The notes: generated from the sequence alone by a model not told the origin. DNA of 64,000 nt from JBCDJI01 sp964351865 (GCA_964351865.1 CAYGPJ010000021.1:6103-70102), one strand, 5' to 3'. Counted from the first letter of the stretch, positions 25,006-33,419 are shown. Numbers and translations are program-made.

Positions 25006-26169
25006 ATGTCTACGACCGAAGCACCAACAGAATATAATAAAAACAATCCTTTTAAGGCTAAGCTTACCCAGAAGCGACTGCTCAACAAGGAAGGTTCCGC
25101 TAAGGAAACCCTGCATTTCATTATCAATATTGAAGGCAGCGACCTCAGTTACGAGCCGGGGCAATCGATTGGTGTCTTCACGACCAATTCTCCGACGCTA
25201 GCGGCGGAAGTTCTGGAAACGACTGGTTTTGATCCTCAACACCCTATTGAGCAGAAGGACGGCAGCACCCTCCCGCTCTACGACATGTTGCTGAATCATC
25301 TCACTCTGAACCGGGCCACAGCTAAGTTCGTGAAAGCCGTTCATGAAAAGCTGCCGGACGGTGAAGCTAAGACAAAGCTGGGCGAAATCATCGAAGACAA
25401 AGAACAACTCACCGCTTTCATCTTCACTCGTGATTACGTGGACATTCTGAAAGAATACCCAGAGGCTAAGTTCACGGCTGAAGAGTTCGCTGACATACCT
25501 GGCAAGATTTCCCCCCGCCTTTACTCCATCGCGTCTTCGATCACCAAGCACCCGAATGAAGTGCACCTGACCGTAGCCATCGTGCGATACCACACCCATG
25601 GCAGAGACAAAACAGGATTGGCGACCGGCTATCTGGCTGATCACACCGAGCTGAACATCAATACCCTGCCCGTGTTCTTTGCTCCCAGTAAGCACTTTAA
25701 ATTACCTGAAGACAACAATACCCCGATCATTATGGTCGGCCCCGGCACCGGTATTGCCCCGTTCCGTGCATTCCTGGAAGAACGCGAAATCACCCAGGCC
25801 CCCGGTAAAAACTGGATGTTCTTCGGAGATCAACACAAAGCGACTGATTTTCTCTACGAAGAAGAATTTGAAGCCTGGCTCGCCAGTGGGTTGTTGACTA
25901 AACTGGATCTGGCTTTCTCCCGTGATCAGGATAAAAAAATCTACGTGCAGGATCGCATGCGTGAAAACGGTGCAGAACTCTGGCAGTGGCTCCAAGACGG
26001 CGCCTATTTCTACGTCTGCGGAGATGCCAAACGCATGGCTAAAGATGTGCATCAGGCCCTGATCGACATCGCTATCGAACATGGTGGCATGTCGACGGAA
26101 GACGCTGATGTTTACATCAACAAAACCCTGATGCGTGAAGAACGTCGCTATCTGCGCGACGTTTATTAG
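25006..26169 (+). CDS. CysJ-like FAD/NADPH reductase without flavodoxin domain
   Basis: The 387-residue product matches the FAD- and NADPH-binding half of the sulfite-reductase/P450-reductase family: YEPGQSIGVF, a connecting helical insert, the FAD motif RLYSIASS, TGLATGYL, the NADP loop GPGTGIAPFRAFLEER, FFGDQH, CGDAKRMAKDVHQAL and the C-terminal RYLRDVY with the FAD-stacking aromatic. The N-terminal FMN flavodoxin domain is absent. With the adjacent ferredoxin it could work as a ferredoxin-NADP reductase or a sulfite reductase subunit; no sulfite reductase hemoprotein gene is in the window. Function is inferred from the pairing. Confidence 0.82.
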   Translation: MSTTEAPTEYNKNNPFKAKLTQKRLLNKEGSAKETLHFIINIEGSDLSYEPGQSIGVFTTNSPTLAAEVLETTGFDPQHPIEQKDGSTLPLYDMLLNHLTLNRATAKFVKAVHEKLPDGEAKTKLGEIIEDKEQLTAFIFTRDYVDILKEYPEAKFTAEEFADIPGKISPRLYSIASSITKHPNEVHLTVAIVRYHTHGRDKTGLATGYLADHTELNINTLPVFFAPSKHFKLPEDNNTPIIMVGPGTGIAPFRAFLEEREITQAPGKNWMFFGDQHKATDFLYEEEFEAWLASGLLTKLDLAFSRDQDKKIYVQDRMRENGAELWQWLQDGAYFYVCGDAKRMAKDVHQALIDIAIEHGGMSTEDADVYINKTLMREERRYLRDVY

Positions 26170-26192
26170 TCCAAAAGCAAACGACAACAGAC

Positions 26193-26212
26193 CACCTCGA
26201 TTGATCGAGGTG
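26193..26212 (+). terminator. Possible terminator hairpin after the reductase gene
   Basis: CACCTCGA and TCGAGGTG form an 8-bp stem with a TTGA loop, 23 bases after the stop. The following T-run is poor (TATCTTGCC), so termination is only a suggestion. Confidence 0.35.
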
Positions 26213-26238
26213 TATCTTGCCGCGCACATATAAGGGCC

Positions 26239-26284
26239 ATTCGGGACGGAGGTGAATATAATGAAATTTACCTCCGTCCCGAAT
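26239..26284. repeat. GGGACGGAGGTGAAT palindrome, copy 5
   Basis: ATTCGGGACGGAGGTGAAT and ATTTACCTCCGTCCCGAAT pair around a short loop. It is the shortest member of the GGGACGGAG family in the window and has no visible outer flanks. Confidence 0.7.
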
Positions 26285-26342
26285 TTGCATTCTAGTTCAA
26301 GATTTGCTTGTACCGACCATTCCAGCACAGTAGTTTAGTCCC

Positions 26343-26621
26343 ATGCCCGCTCGGAAAAAAGCACCTGCCCGAAAACGCGCCGCTAAGCGTAAGGCGCCCG
26401 TGCGCCGAGCCAAAAAGCAGACTGGCCCCAATAAAAGCGTGCTGGTGGTGCTATTGCTGATTTCACTCGGCTGTCTAGCCGTAAGCGTTTACATGCTGGT
26501 GGAAGAAAAGCGAAAAGGACCCGAGATGAGTGAGATGCAGCGCAAGGTGCACGAAATGGCGCGCCTGCATCCTGATGCCGAGGTCTTTAATCTCGACGAA
26601 CCTCCCCTAAAAAAAAAATAG
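26343..26621 (+). CDS. Membrane-anchor fragment of the L,D-transpeptidase (frame 0 part)
   Basis: The 92-residue frame starts with a strongly basic cytoplasmic segment (MPARKKAPARKRAAKRK), then one membrane segment (SVLVVLLLISLGCLAVSVYML) and a short helix, and stops at TAG (26619-26621) right after a run of ten A (26609-26618). In the -1 frame the reading continues from 26591 through a Pro-rich linker into the L,D-transpeptidase to 27700. Frame 0 alone would make a basic membrane peptide with no known family; the full product would be an N-terminally anchored transpeptidase. Confidence 0.7.
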   Translation: MPARKKAPARKRAAKRKAPVRRAKKQTGPNKSVLVVLLLISLGCLAVSVYMLVEEKRKGPEMSEMQRKVHEMARLHPDAEVFNLDEPPLKKK

Positions 26622-26713
26622 TCGCTCCAACTGCCCCAACTCAACCCGCACCAGCGCCCAAACCGGCCCCTGCGCCACAGCCCAAACCCATTCAAGTTGA
26701 CCTTAAGCCAGTC

Positions 26714-27700
26714 GTGGTCAAAACACCCGCACCGTCACCACCGGCACCCGAACCCGTCAAAATCAAGATTCCAACGCCCGCACCGTCGGTCCCAGCCACT
26801 CCGCCAGCTTCCACCGAAGTTCGAAAAGCAGAACGCATTGTCGGTGATGCTCCCGTCAGCCAGCTGGATATTGCCGCTTGGCAGATCAGGCTGGAACGTC
26901 GCCACTTTTCGATGGGAACCATCGACGGCGATTACGGTATGCGCAGCCGCCGAGCCGTGACTCAGTTTCAAAAACATGAAGGGTTACCTATCACAGGTGA
27001 ACTCGATTTTGAAACCCGCTACCGACTCGGCATGCCCGGCAACCCGTTTCAACTCTACACGGTCACCGCCGCTGACATGAAAACCATCCAGCCACCACCG
27101 CAGACCTGGCTGGGCAAATCTGCCGTTGAATACCTCGGCTACCATACAGCCTGGGAAATGTTGGCAGAGAAATTCAGCAGCACCGAAGGGTTTATGCAAA
27201 AACTCAATCCGGGTATTAGTGAAGTGAACGTGGGCACCACTATTACGGCACCGCAACTTGAGCCCTCACTCCCCTTACCTAAAATTGATCGGATCGAAAT
27301 TATTTTAAAAGAAACCACCCTACTGACTTACAAGAATGGTAAAGTCATGTCCTGTTTTCCCTGTTCCATCGCCCGGGATAAAAATAAGCGGCCCTCCGGT
27401 CACCTTGCGGTCAAAAACGTGGCACCCAATCCGAATTACACCTTCAGTCCGACGCTATTTGTCGAGGCCTCCCAAGCTGAAGGGATTACCAAGCGCATCA
27501 TCATACCGCCCGGCCCGAACAATCCGGTCGGCACCGCATGGATTGGTTTGACCCTCCCTGGCTACGGCATTCATGGCACGCCGGAACCTACCGATATCTC
27601 CCGCACCGGCTCATCTGGTTGTTTCCGATTAGCCAACTGGAACGCCAATAAACTAATCTACATGGTCAGCACCGGGGTGCCGGTTGAGATCATTGAATAA
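26714..27700 (+). CDS. L,D-transpeptidase (YkuD) with peptidoglycan-binding domain
   Basis: The enzyme cross-links peptidoglycan or attaches lipoproteins to it in the periplasm. From the GTG at 26714 it has 328 residues: a Pro-rich linker, a PG-binding-1 domain (about 52-106, DGDYGMRSRRAVTQFQKHEGLPITGELD), a LysM-like region (about 125-180) and a YkuD domain (about 192-328) with HGTPEP and the catalytic SSGCFRL (Cys303). No signal peptide or membrane segment is encoded in this frame, although the frame is open upstream to 26591. The anchor is supplied by the overlapping frame-0 ORF (26343-26621) if slippage at the A10 run occurs. Confidence 0.85.
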   Translation: MVKTPAPSPPAPEPVKIKIPTPAPSVPATPPASTEVRKAERIVGDAPVSQLDIAAWQIRLERRHFSMGTIDGDYGMRSRRAVTQFQKHEGLPITGELDFETRYRLGMPGNPFQLYTVTAADMKTIQPPPQTWLGKSAVEYLGYHTAWEMLAEKFSSTEGFMQKLNPGISEVNVGTTITAPQLEPSLPLPKIDRIEIILKETTLLTYKNGKVMSCFPCSIARDKNKRPSGHLAVKNVAPNPNYTFSPTLFVEASQAEGITKRIIIPPGPNNPVGTAWIGLTLPGYGIHGTPEPTDISRTGSSGCFRLANWNANKLIYMVSTGVPVEIIE

Positions 27701-27719
27701 CGTAAAATATGGACCTGCT

Positions 27720-27881
27720 TTTACAAGAAGGGCGCGAAGGCACGCAAAGGGGAACAGGGAAAACTTGAAAGTTCTTTTCTAAGGAGAAATTAATTGAGGG
27801 CTCAAAAGTTGAGCAATCCCAAACATTTAGTTGCCATTCATTTTTTTCATTCTTTGCGCACCTTCGCGACCTTCCTGTAAA
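27720..27881. repeat. MITE-like element with CGCGAAGGCACGCAAAG ends
   Basis: The ends TTTACAAGAAGGGCGCGAAG and CTTCGCGACCTTCCTGTAAA belong to inverted repeats of about 30 bases with four mismatches. The enclosed 100 bases are AT-rich and have no ORF. It fills nearly the whole gap between the transpeptidase and the next gene. Confidence 0.65.
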
Positions 27882-27888
27882 GAAACGA

Positions 27889-28506
27889 TTATTTTAACTC
27901 CCGGCCCCACAGTATGATTTCCGGTTGAACTTCCGGCTCGGTTTTGACCACTTCACGATAAAATACCGTGAATGGAATCGAACACTGAATCCGTCGCTGA
28001 TCTTTATTGATCTTCGGGTTAATGCTGAAGATGCCAGACTTCTCCCGCAACCTGGCCGCATGCGGCCGTGCATAATCTTGAGCTTCCTGAATGCTCCCCT
28101 GTTTGATGCGCTCAGAAAATGCATTGAGCTCCTCGGCCGTAATGCTGCCCCACATTCGGCGCCACTGCTCAGGAGTGAAATGCAAATGATGAATCGCTAC
28201 AATTTTCTTTTCTCCCTCAGACTGCTGATAAAACCCGACCACCATTTCAAATGGCTGATCAATGGCAAACTGCCGTTCAGCGTCTCCCAGATAGATACTG
28301 TTCTTCCACTCAATGAATTTCACGGAAATCGGAACGCCGGGGTGTTGTAAATTCGCAGAGCCGGGAATGTCCCAGTCATCGGTGTAGCCCCGCTGAAACA
28401 AATGATTCCACACCCGCTGTTCGAAAGTAAATCCATGCGACTGTACTTCTTTGGCAAAGCCGCTAGCCGTCAAAAACAATAGAAACAAGGTTGGGCGTAA
28501 AACCAT
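27889..28506 (-). CDS. Secreted protein of unknown function, possibly PD-(D/E)XK-like
   Basis: The 205-residue product has a signal peptide (MVLRPTLFLLFLTASGFA) and a soluble domain starting GFTFEQRVWNHLFQRGY. Then come DDWDIPGSAN and ISVKFIEWKNSIYLGDAERQF, a spacing that recalls the acidic and Lys residues of PD-(D/E)XK nuclease folds; MVVGFYQQ is a following strand. If right, it would be an unusual secreted member. No family is recognised with certainty, and the resemblance is from motif layout only. It is transcribed alone, towards the MITE-like element. Confidence 0.6.
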   Translation of the reverse strand: MVLRPTLFLLFLTASGFAKEVQSHGFTFEQRVWNHLFQRGYTDDWDIPGSANLQHPGVPISVKFIEWKNSIYLGDAERQFAIDQPFEMVVGFYQQSEGEKKIVAIHHLHFTPEQWRRMWGSITAEELNAFSERIKQGSIQEAQDYARPHAARLREKSGIFSINPKINKDQRRIQCSIPFTVFYREVVKTEPEVQPEIILWGRELK

Positions 28507-28577
28507 AGCTGCAACCTACACCATTCTCAGCACTGAGACAATTCGAGACGACCTGACCAGTCTCGCCTGACAACAAT

Positions 28578-28606
28578 CCACCCCGAGGCTTTCGCACTCG
28601 GGGTGG
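28578..28606 (-). terminator. Strong hairpin downstream of pckG
   Basis: CCACCCCGAG and CTCGGGGTGG form a perfect 10-bp GC-rich stem with a 9-base loop, in the gap between the pckG stop (28643) and the next gene. It is a likely terminator for pckG; the trailing T-run is weak. Confidence 0.6.
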
Positions 28607-28642
28607 CTGCAATAGGAGTTAAATTTATATATTCGTATTTTT

Positions 28643-30466
28643 TTACAAGCGGCATATCAACAACTCACGCTCATAGACCATTTCTTTCGGTAAATGCTCG
28701 TGCAGCTTGAGGAAGAGAGCTTCGTGTTGAAGTGTCTTCTGTTTCCAGATATCGCGGTCCACCAGCATCAGGTCATCCCACTGTTTCGCGGAGAAATCGA
28801 GACCGGTAAAGTCGATATCCTCGTAGTGAGGAACCCATCCCAGAGGTGTTTCTTTCGAAACTCCTCGACCGTGGACACGATCCACAATCCATTTGAGCAC
28901 CCGCATGTTTTCACCAAATCCGGGCCACATAAATTTGCCTTCCTCGTCTTTACGGAACCAGTTCACGTGGAAGATACGGGGTGTTTCGCTGAGGCGCTTA
29001 CCCATCTTGATCCAGTGACGGAAGTAGTCTCCCATGTGGTATCCGCAGAAGGGCAGCATCGCGAACGGGTCGCGCCGGACTTCTCCGATATTTCCGAAGG
29101 CAGCTGCGGTCATTTCTGACCCGACCGTAGCACCAATGTAAACACCGTGTGTCCAGTTATATGCCTGGAAGATCAACGGCACATGACTCATGCGGCGCCC
29201 ACCGAAGATGATGGCACTGATGGGAACTCCATCAGGATCTTCCCAGGCTTCGTCCAGACACGGACAGTTGCAGGCCGGTGCGGTGAAGCGGGCATTCGGG
29301 TGAGCGGCTTTTTCCTTAGAGCCTTTCGTCCACTCATTGCCTTTCCAGTCAATCAAAGTCCCTTCGGGTGGTTCCGGTGTCATGTCTTCCCACCAGACAT
29401 CACCATCCGGGGTCAGAGCACAGTTGGTAAAGATGGTATTCTTCGAGCAACTTTCCATCGCATTCGGGTTGGTGTCGAAGTTCGTTCCGGGGGCCACACC
29501 GAAGTAGCCTGCTTCCGGGTTGATGGCGCGAAGTTTTCCTTCTGCATCCGGCTTGATCCAGGCAATGTCGTCTCCCACGGTGGTGACTTTCCAGCCTTTT
29601 TCCGCAAAAGGTTTCGGCGGGATCAACATAGCAAAGTTCGTTTTACCACAGGCACTGGGGAAGGCGGCTGCCACGTAAGTCTTCTCTTTTTCCGGAGATT
29701 CTACGCCGAGGATGAGCATATGCTCTGCCATCCAGCCTTCATCGCGAGCCATGCAGGAAGCGATACGCAGCGCAAAACACTTCTTACCCAATAAGGCATT
29801 CCCTCCATAGCCACTACCGTAAGACCAGATTTCACGGGTCTCCGGGAAGTGAACAATGTACTTGGTGTCTGCGTTACAAGGCCAGCTCGTTTCGTCTTTC
29901 TGACCAGGCTCCAGCGGTGCACCTACTGTGTGGACACAAGGTACGACAAATTTATTACTCTTGTCGATTTCGTCAAAAACCGCCTGCCCCATGCGGGTCA
30001 TGAGCTTCATGTTCACTACGACATAAGGGGAGTCGGTCAACTCGACCCCGATGTGAGCAATGTCCGATCCGATCGGGCCCATGCTGAATGGAATCACATA
30101 CATGGTGCGGCCTTTCATACAGCCGTTGAAAAGTGGTTTTAGCGTCTTGCGCATTTCACGCGGGTCCATCCAGTTATTGGTCGGTCCAGCCGCATCTTCA
30201 CTCAGGCTACAGATGTAAGTGCGATCTTCAACGCGAGCAACATCACTGGGATCAGAGCGAAACAGATAACTGTTGGGACGTTTTTCTTCGTTGAGTTTAG
30301 TGGCCATGCCAGCTTCCACCATCTGGGTCAGCAGCATTTGGTTTTCTGCTTCAGAACCATCACACCAATGGACGCGATCCGGTTGCGTTTGTGCGGCTAT
30401 TTTTTCAACCCATTTAATCAGGTTCTCGTTTTTAACTGTGCCGTTGCCGACTTTTTCAATGTTCAT
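28643..30466 (-). CDS. pckG: Phosphoenolpyruvate carboxykinase (GTP)
   Basis: PckG converts oxaloacetate and GTP to PEP, the entry to gluconeogenesis. The 607-residue length and motifs are those of the GTP enzyme: the P-loop FPSACGKTNFAM with the reactive Cys, VGDDIAWI metal-binding region, SMGPIGS, the guanine-site segments around NWFRKDEEGKFMWPGFGEN, and FGGRRM. The start ATG at 30466 follows AAAGGAAAG, and an inverted repeat at 30481-30520 lies directly upstream. It follows metG by 113 bases on the same strand. Confidence 0.96.
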   Translation of the reverse strand: MNIEKVGNGTVKNENLIKWVEKIAAQTQPDRVHWCDGSEAENQMLLTQMVEAGMATKLNEEKRPNSYLFRSDPSDVARVEDRTYICSLSEDAAGPTNNWMDPREMRKTLKPLFNGCMKGRTMYVIPFSMGPIGSDIAHIGVELTDSPYVVVNMKLMTRMGQAVFDEIDKSNKFVVPCVHTVGAPLEPGQKDETSWPCNADTKYIVHFPETREIWSYGSGYGGNALLGKKCFALRIASCMARDEGWMAEHMLILGVESPEKEKTYVAAAFPSACGKTNFAMLIPPKPFAEKGWKVTTVGDDIAWIKPDAEGKLRAINPEAGYFGVAPGTNFDTNPNAMESCSKNTIFTNCALTPDGDVWWEDMTPEPPEGTLIDWKGNEWTKGSKEKAAHPNARFTAPACNCPCLDEAWEDPDGVPISAIIFGGRRMSHVPLIFQAYNWTHGVYIGATVGSEMTAAAFGNIGEVRRDPFAMLPFCGYHMGDYFRHWIKMGKRLSETPRIFHVNWFRKDEEGKFMWPGFGENMRVLKWIVDRVHGRGVSKETPLGWVPHYEDIDFTGLDFSAKQWDDLMLVDRDIWKQKTLQHEALFLKLHEHLPKEMVYERELLICRL

Positions 30467-30480
30467 TTATTACTTTCCTT

Positions 30481-30520
30481 TATAGTTAAGCTTCTCTGCT
30501 TCTTAGTATGGTTAACTATA
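30481..30520 (-). promoter_or_regulatory. Inverted repeat in the pckG leader
   Basis: TATAGTTAA and TTAACTATA are perfect 9-base arms separated by 22 bases, ending just before the ribosome binding site of pckG. It could be an operator or a leader hairpin affecting translation. This is inferred from position only. Confidence 0.4.
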
Positions 30521-30579
30521 AGTAAATTTAATCTTATCCAGCCGAGAGATCAAGCTTAATTTTGTGAGGGTTAGACAAA

Positions 30580-32112
30580 TTATTCGCTGGCGCGCTCAAC
30601 CCGCGGGTAGAGGGGGACCGGCTTACCGAGAGGAACCTTACTAACCCATTGCGGCCAAGTGACTTCAGTACTGTGAGGCAAGGGGTGGTCTATCGCAAGT
30701 TGTTCTAAGATTTTAGCGGCGGAATCTGGTAAGACTGGCTCCAATTCACTGCCCAAAACCCATAAAGCGGTTACCATGTGGTTCAAAACCGTGTCTAATC
30801 GCTCCTGATTTGCACCATCTTTAGCTAATTTCCAGGGAGCTGCTTCTTCAATATACTGGTTGGCACGAGTAATCCCCTTCCAAAGTTCTGTCAGAGCGAG
30901 GTGAACTTGCCACTGATCCATCAACTCACGGTATTTAACAATCGAACTCAGCACATCGGTTTTTAACTGGGTTTCCAGCTCCGTATCCGTGCATTGCAGT
31001 GGAACCAGTCCTTCGCGATAACGAGCGACCATGGATATACTCCGATTAAGCAAATTGCCCAGATTGTTTCCCAGCTCAGACTGATACCGTTGATGGAACT
31101 GGTCTGCTGAGAAATCCGCATCCTGACCCAGAGCCATTTCTCTGAGCACATAATATCGAAAGGCATCACGACCATAGACTTCAACCAGACTGAGAGGATC
31201 AATCACATTGCCCGTCGATTTACTCATGACCGCCTGGTTCAACGTCCAGAATCCATGCACCAGCAACCGCTTCGGCATCGGCACCCCAATCGCTCTCAAC
31301 ATGATCGACCAGTAAACCGCATGAGCAGGAACCATAATATCCTTGCCGATGACATGAATGGCAGGCCACCAGTCCCCGGCTTTCTCACCATCAAAACCAA
31401 TCACCGAGATGTAGTTGATGAGTGCATCAAACCAGACGTAAGTCACCTGATCCTCATCAAAGGGTAATGGTATTCCCCAACTCAGGCGAGAAACAGGCCT
31501 GGAAATGCACAGATCCGGTATAGGCTTGTCCAGCGCTCCCAACACTTCCTTCGTCCGAAACGAGGGATAGATCCAGTCGGGGTTGCTTTTAAGAAACTCA
31601 ATCAGCCATTCGCGATACTGGGAAAGCTTGAAATAATAGACCTTTTCCTGCAAGTGGACGACGTCTCCATATTGTGACGGCCACTCCCCATTCACCTTAT
31701 CATCTTCGGTCAGAAACTGCTCCTGCTTGGCGCTGTAAAAGCCTTCATACTGCCCCTCGTAAATCTCGCCGGCATCAAAGAGCTTCTGCAGAATCGTCTG
31801 AACGACCTTTTTATGGCGAGGTTCGGAGGTGCGGATGAAATCATCATAGCTGATTCCCAGGTCGTCGCTGAGCGACCGGAAATGCCCAGCGTTCTCGTTA
31901 GCCAAGTCCTGTGGTTCCCGCCCCTGGGCCGCGGCCGACTGCTGCACCTTCATCCCATGCTCATCCACACCCGTCAGAAAAAAAACATCTTTCCCACGTC
32001 GTCGTTCAAACCGCGCCAACATATCCGTCAGCACCTTTTCATAAGCATGTCCTAAATGGGGACGACCGTTGACGTAATCGATTGCGGTAGTGATGTAAAA
32101 TTTCTCTGCCAT
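30580..32112 (-). CDS. metG: Methionine-tRNA ligase
   Basis: This class I aminoacyl-tRNA synthetase charges tRNA-Met. The ATG at 32112 (MAEKFYITTAIDYVNGRPHLGHAYEK) gives 510 residues, the short form without the C-terminal tRNA-binding domain. HIGH-type motif is RPHLGHAY; the ATP loop reads AVMSKSTGN, with Val where the family usually has Lys. TGVDEHG and the W-containing VTYVWFDALINY are typical. Upstream codons to 32211 lack a good start context. The zinc-knuckle Cys set is not evident. Confidence 0.95.
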   Translation of the reverse strand: MAEKFYITTAIDYVNGRPHLGHAYEKVLTDMLARFERRRGKDVFFLTGVDEHGMKVQQSAAAQGREPQDLANENAGHFRSLSDDLGISYDDFIRTSEPRHKKVVQTILQKLFDAGEIYEGQYEGFYSAKQEQFLTEDDKVNGEWPSQYGDVVHLQEKVYYFKLSQYREWLIEFLKSNPDWIYPSFRTKEVLGALDKPIPDLCISRPVSRLSWGIPLPFDEDQVTYVWFDALINYISVIGFDGEKAGDWWPAIHVIGKDIMVPAHAVYWSIMLRAIGVPMPKRLLVHGFWTLNQAVMSKSTGNVIDPLSLVEVYGRDAFRYYVLREMALGQDADFSADQFHQRYQSELGNNLGNLLNRSISMVARYREGLVPLQCTDTELETQLKTDVLSSIVKYRELMDQWQVHLALTELWKGITRANQYIEEAAPWKLAKDGANQERLDTVLNHMVTALWVLGSELEPVLPDSAAKILEQLAIDHPLPHSTEVTWPQWVSKVPLGKPVPLYPRVERASE

Positions 32113-32247
32113 GGGCGGGACATTAAAGCGAGCAGAGCGAGGAATGCAACCCCTTGCGTTTGTGGTGACACGCCTGAGGCTGGCTTGGCCTATTCCGAAC
32201 TGAGCTGACAAGTTTGACGAAACTGCCGCGTCTGCTATTGCTTGATC

Positions 32248-32907
32248 ATGATTAAACCATTTCTTTTTACTCTCGCACTGGTTTCAGTGTTTCAGATTCA
32301 CAGCTATGCGCAAAGCTCTCCCGAAATGGATGAGCGTATTGCGGATGCCATTAATATTATTCGTGAAAAACAGTCCTCTCCGAAACCGGTTCCTCAGGCG
32401 GTGATTAATGAAGCTAAGGGAATTGCCATCATTGAAATCACGAAAGGCGGGTTAGGTCTGAGTGGACAGCACGGAGAAGGGGTTCTCATTGCTAAAACGA
32501 AATCTGGCTGGTCCGCGCCATCTGCATTCTACACCTCAGGTGGCGGCATCGGACTACAGGTAGGAGTTGAAGTCCGACGGTTGATCTACATTCTAAATAC
32601 TGCGGATGCAGTAAACGCTTTTGCTCAGAAGGGTAAATTTAAGCTGAATGCCATCGCTAACGCCACGGCCGGTCCGGATACTCTCACCGAAGAAGCCTCC
32701 ACCATTAACAAACAAGATATCTACGTTTATGCGACCACAGATGGAGCCTTTGCCGGTGCTGCCGTTGGCAGTGATCGTTTGGGAACGGATCTGAAGGTGA
32801 ATCAGAAAACCTACGGGCCAAAAGTCACCACTGGCGATATCCTCAACGGTAAAGTCTCACGCCCTGCGGCTGCGGCAGAATTATACCAAGTGCTCAAGCT
32901 GCAGTAA
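32248..32907 (+). CDS. SYLF/Ysc84-domain lipid-binding secreted protein
   Basis: The 219-residue product has a signal peptide (MIKPFLFTLALVSVFQIHSYAQ) and a SYLF domain: INEAKGIAIIEITKGGLGLSGQHGEGVLIAK, then GWSAPSAFYTSGGGIGLQVGVEV, IYILNTADAVNAF and YVYATTDGAFAGAAVGSDRL. SYLF domains bind phosphoinositides or other lipids in eukaryotes; the bacterial role is less clear. The ATG at 32248 is used instead of an in-frame TTG at 32242. It converges on the YdbH operon, whose last gene ends 16 bases away; the envelope-lipid theme is shared but not proof of joint function. Confidence 0.85.
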   Translation: MIKPFLFTLALVSVFQIHSYAQSSPEMDERIADAINIIREKQSSPKPVPQAVINEAKGIAIIEITKGGLGLSGQHGEGVLIAKTKSGWSAPSAFYTSGGGIGLQVGVEVRRLIYILNTADAVNAFAQKGKFKLNAIANATAGPDTLTEEASTINKQDIYVYATTDGAFAGAAVGSDRLGTDLKVNQKTYGPKVTTGDILNGKVSRPAAAAELYQVLKLQ

Positions 32908-32922
32908 TCGTCTGCTCTAAAT

Positions 32923-33405
32923 CTACTTCTGAGCCCATTCACCGGCATCGTTTTCAAGCCACTCACCCGGAAAGGAAGCTTCCCGGGCGCGTTTGGTAAA
33001 TTCTTTAGCGATCACTTCGACCGGCTTTTCCTTTTCTTCCGCTTCCGCTTCAAATAAAGCCCGCCGATCTGCATTCTCCTCTGCCAGGATTCTTTGGGCA
33101 TAATCAGCATAGACAGGGTCGGTCGGCACATTTTTCATTTTGAGGTAGCCTTCATTGCCCAGTCCGACCACCCGATCGTTTTTTAAATTCTGAACTTCAG
33201 CCATGCGATAACGACGGGCTTCCTGTGGCGTCTTGGTTTCTTTGCTCTTTCCCGCATTTCCGGAAGATTTTTCCTCATGGGTATAAACATCTACCTTCAT
33301 GTCGACATCGATTTTCACCGGCTCCGGCGTCGACAAACGAACTGTCGGGGCACATGAAATCACTCCCAATGATAAAACCATAATGATACTCAGACTATTT
33401 TTCAT
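32923..33405 (-). CDS. YnbE-YdbL-like fused lipoprotein (DUF1318)
   Basis: The 160-residue lipoprotein has a lipobox at Cys18 (LGVISC). Residues 18-45, CAPTVRLSTPEPVKIDVDMKVDV, closely resemble E. coli YnbE (a small OM lipoprotein with ITINMNVKIE). After a charged linker, residues 71-160 match YdbL/DUF1318 (EARRYRMAEVQNLKNDRVVGLGNEGYL, then PGEWLENDAGEWAQK). In E. coli YnbE and YdbL are separate proteins that work with YdbH in an intermembrane lipid bridge. Here both parts appear in one chain, 14 bases after a YdbH-like gene. The family match is from memory of motifs. Confidence 0.75.
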   Translation of the reverse strand: MKNSLSIIMVLSLGVISCAPTVRLSTPEPVKIDVDMKVDVYTHEEKSSGNAGKSKETKTPQEARRYRMAEVQNLKNDRVVGLGNEGYLKMKNVPTDPVYADYAQRILAEENADRRALFEAEAEEKEKPVEVIAKEFTKRAREASFPGEWLENDAGEWAQK

Positions 33406-33419
33406 AACTATATAATAAT

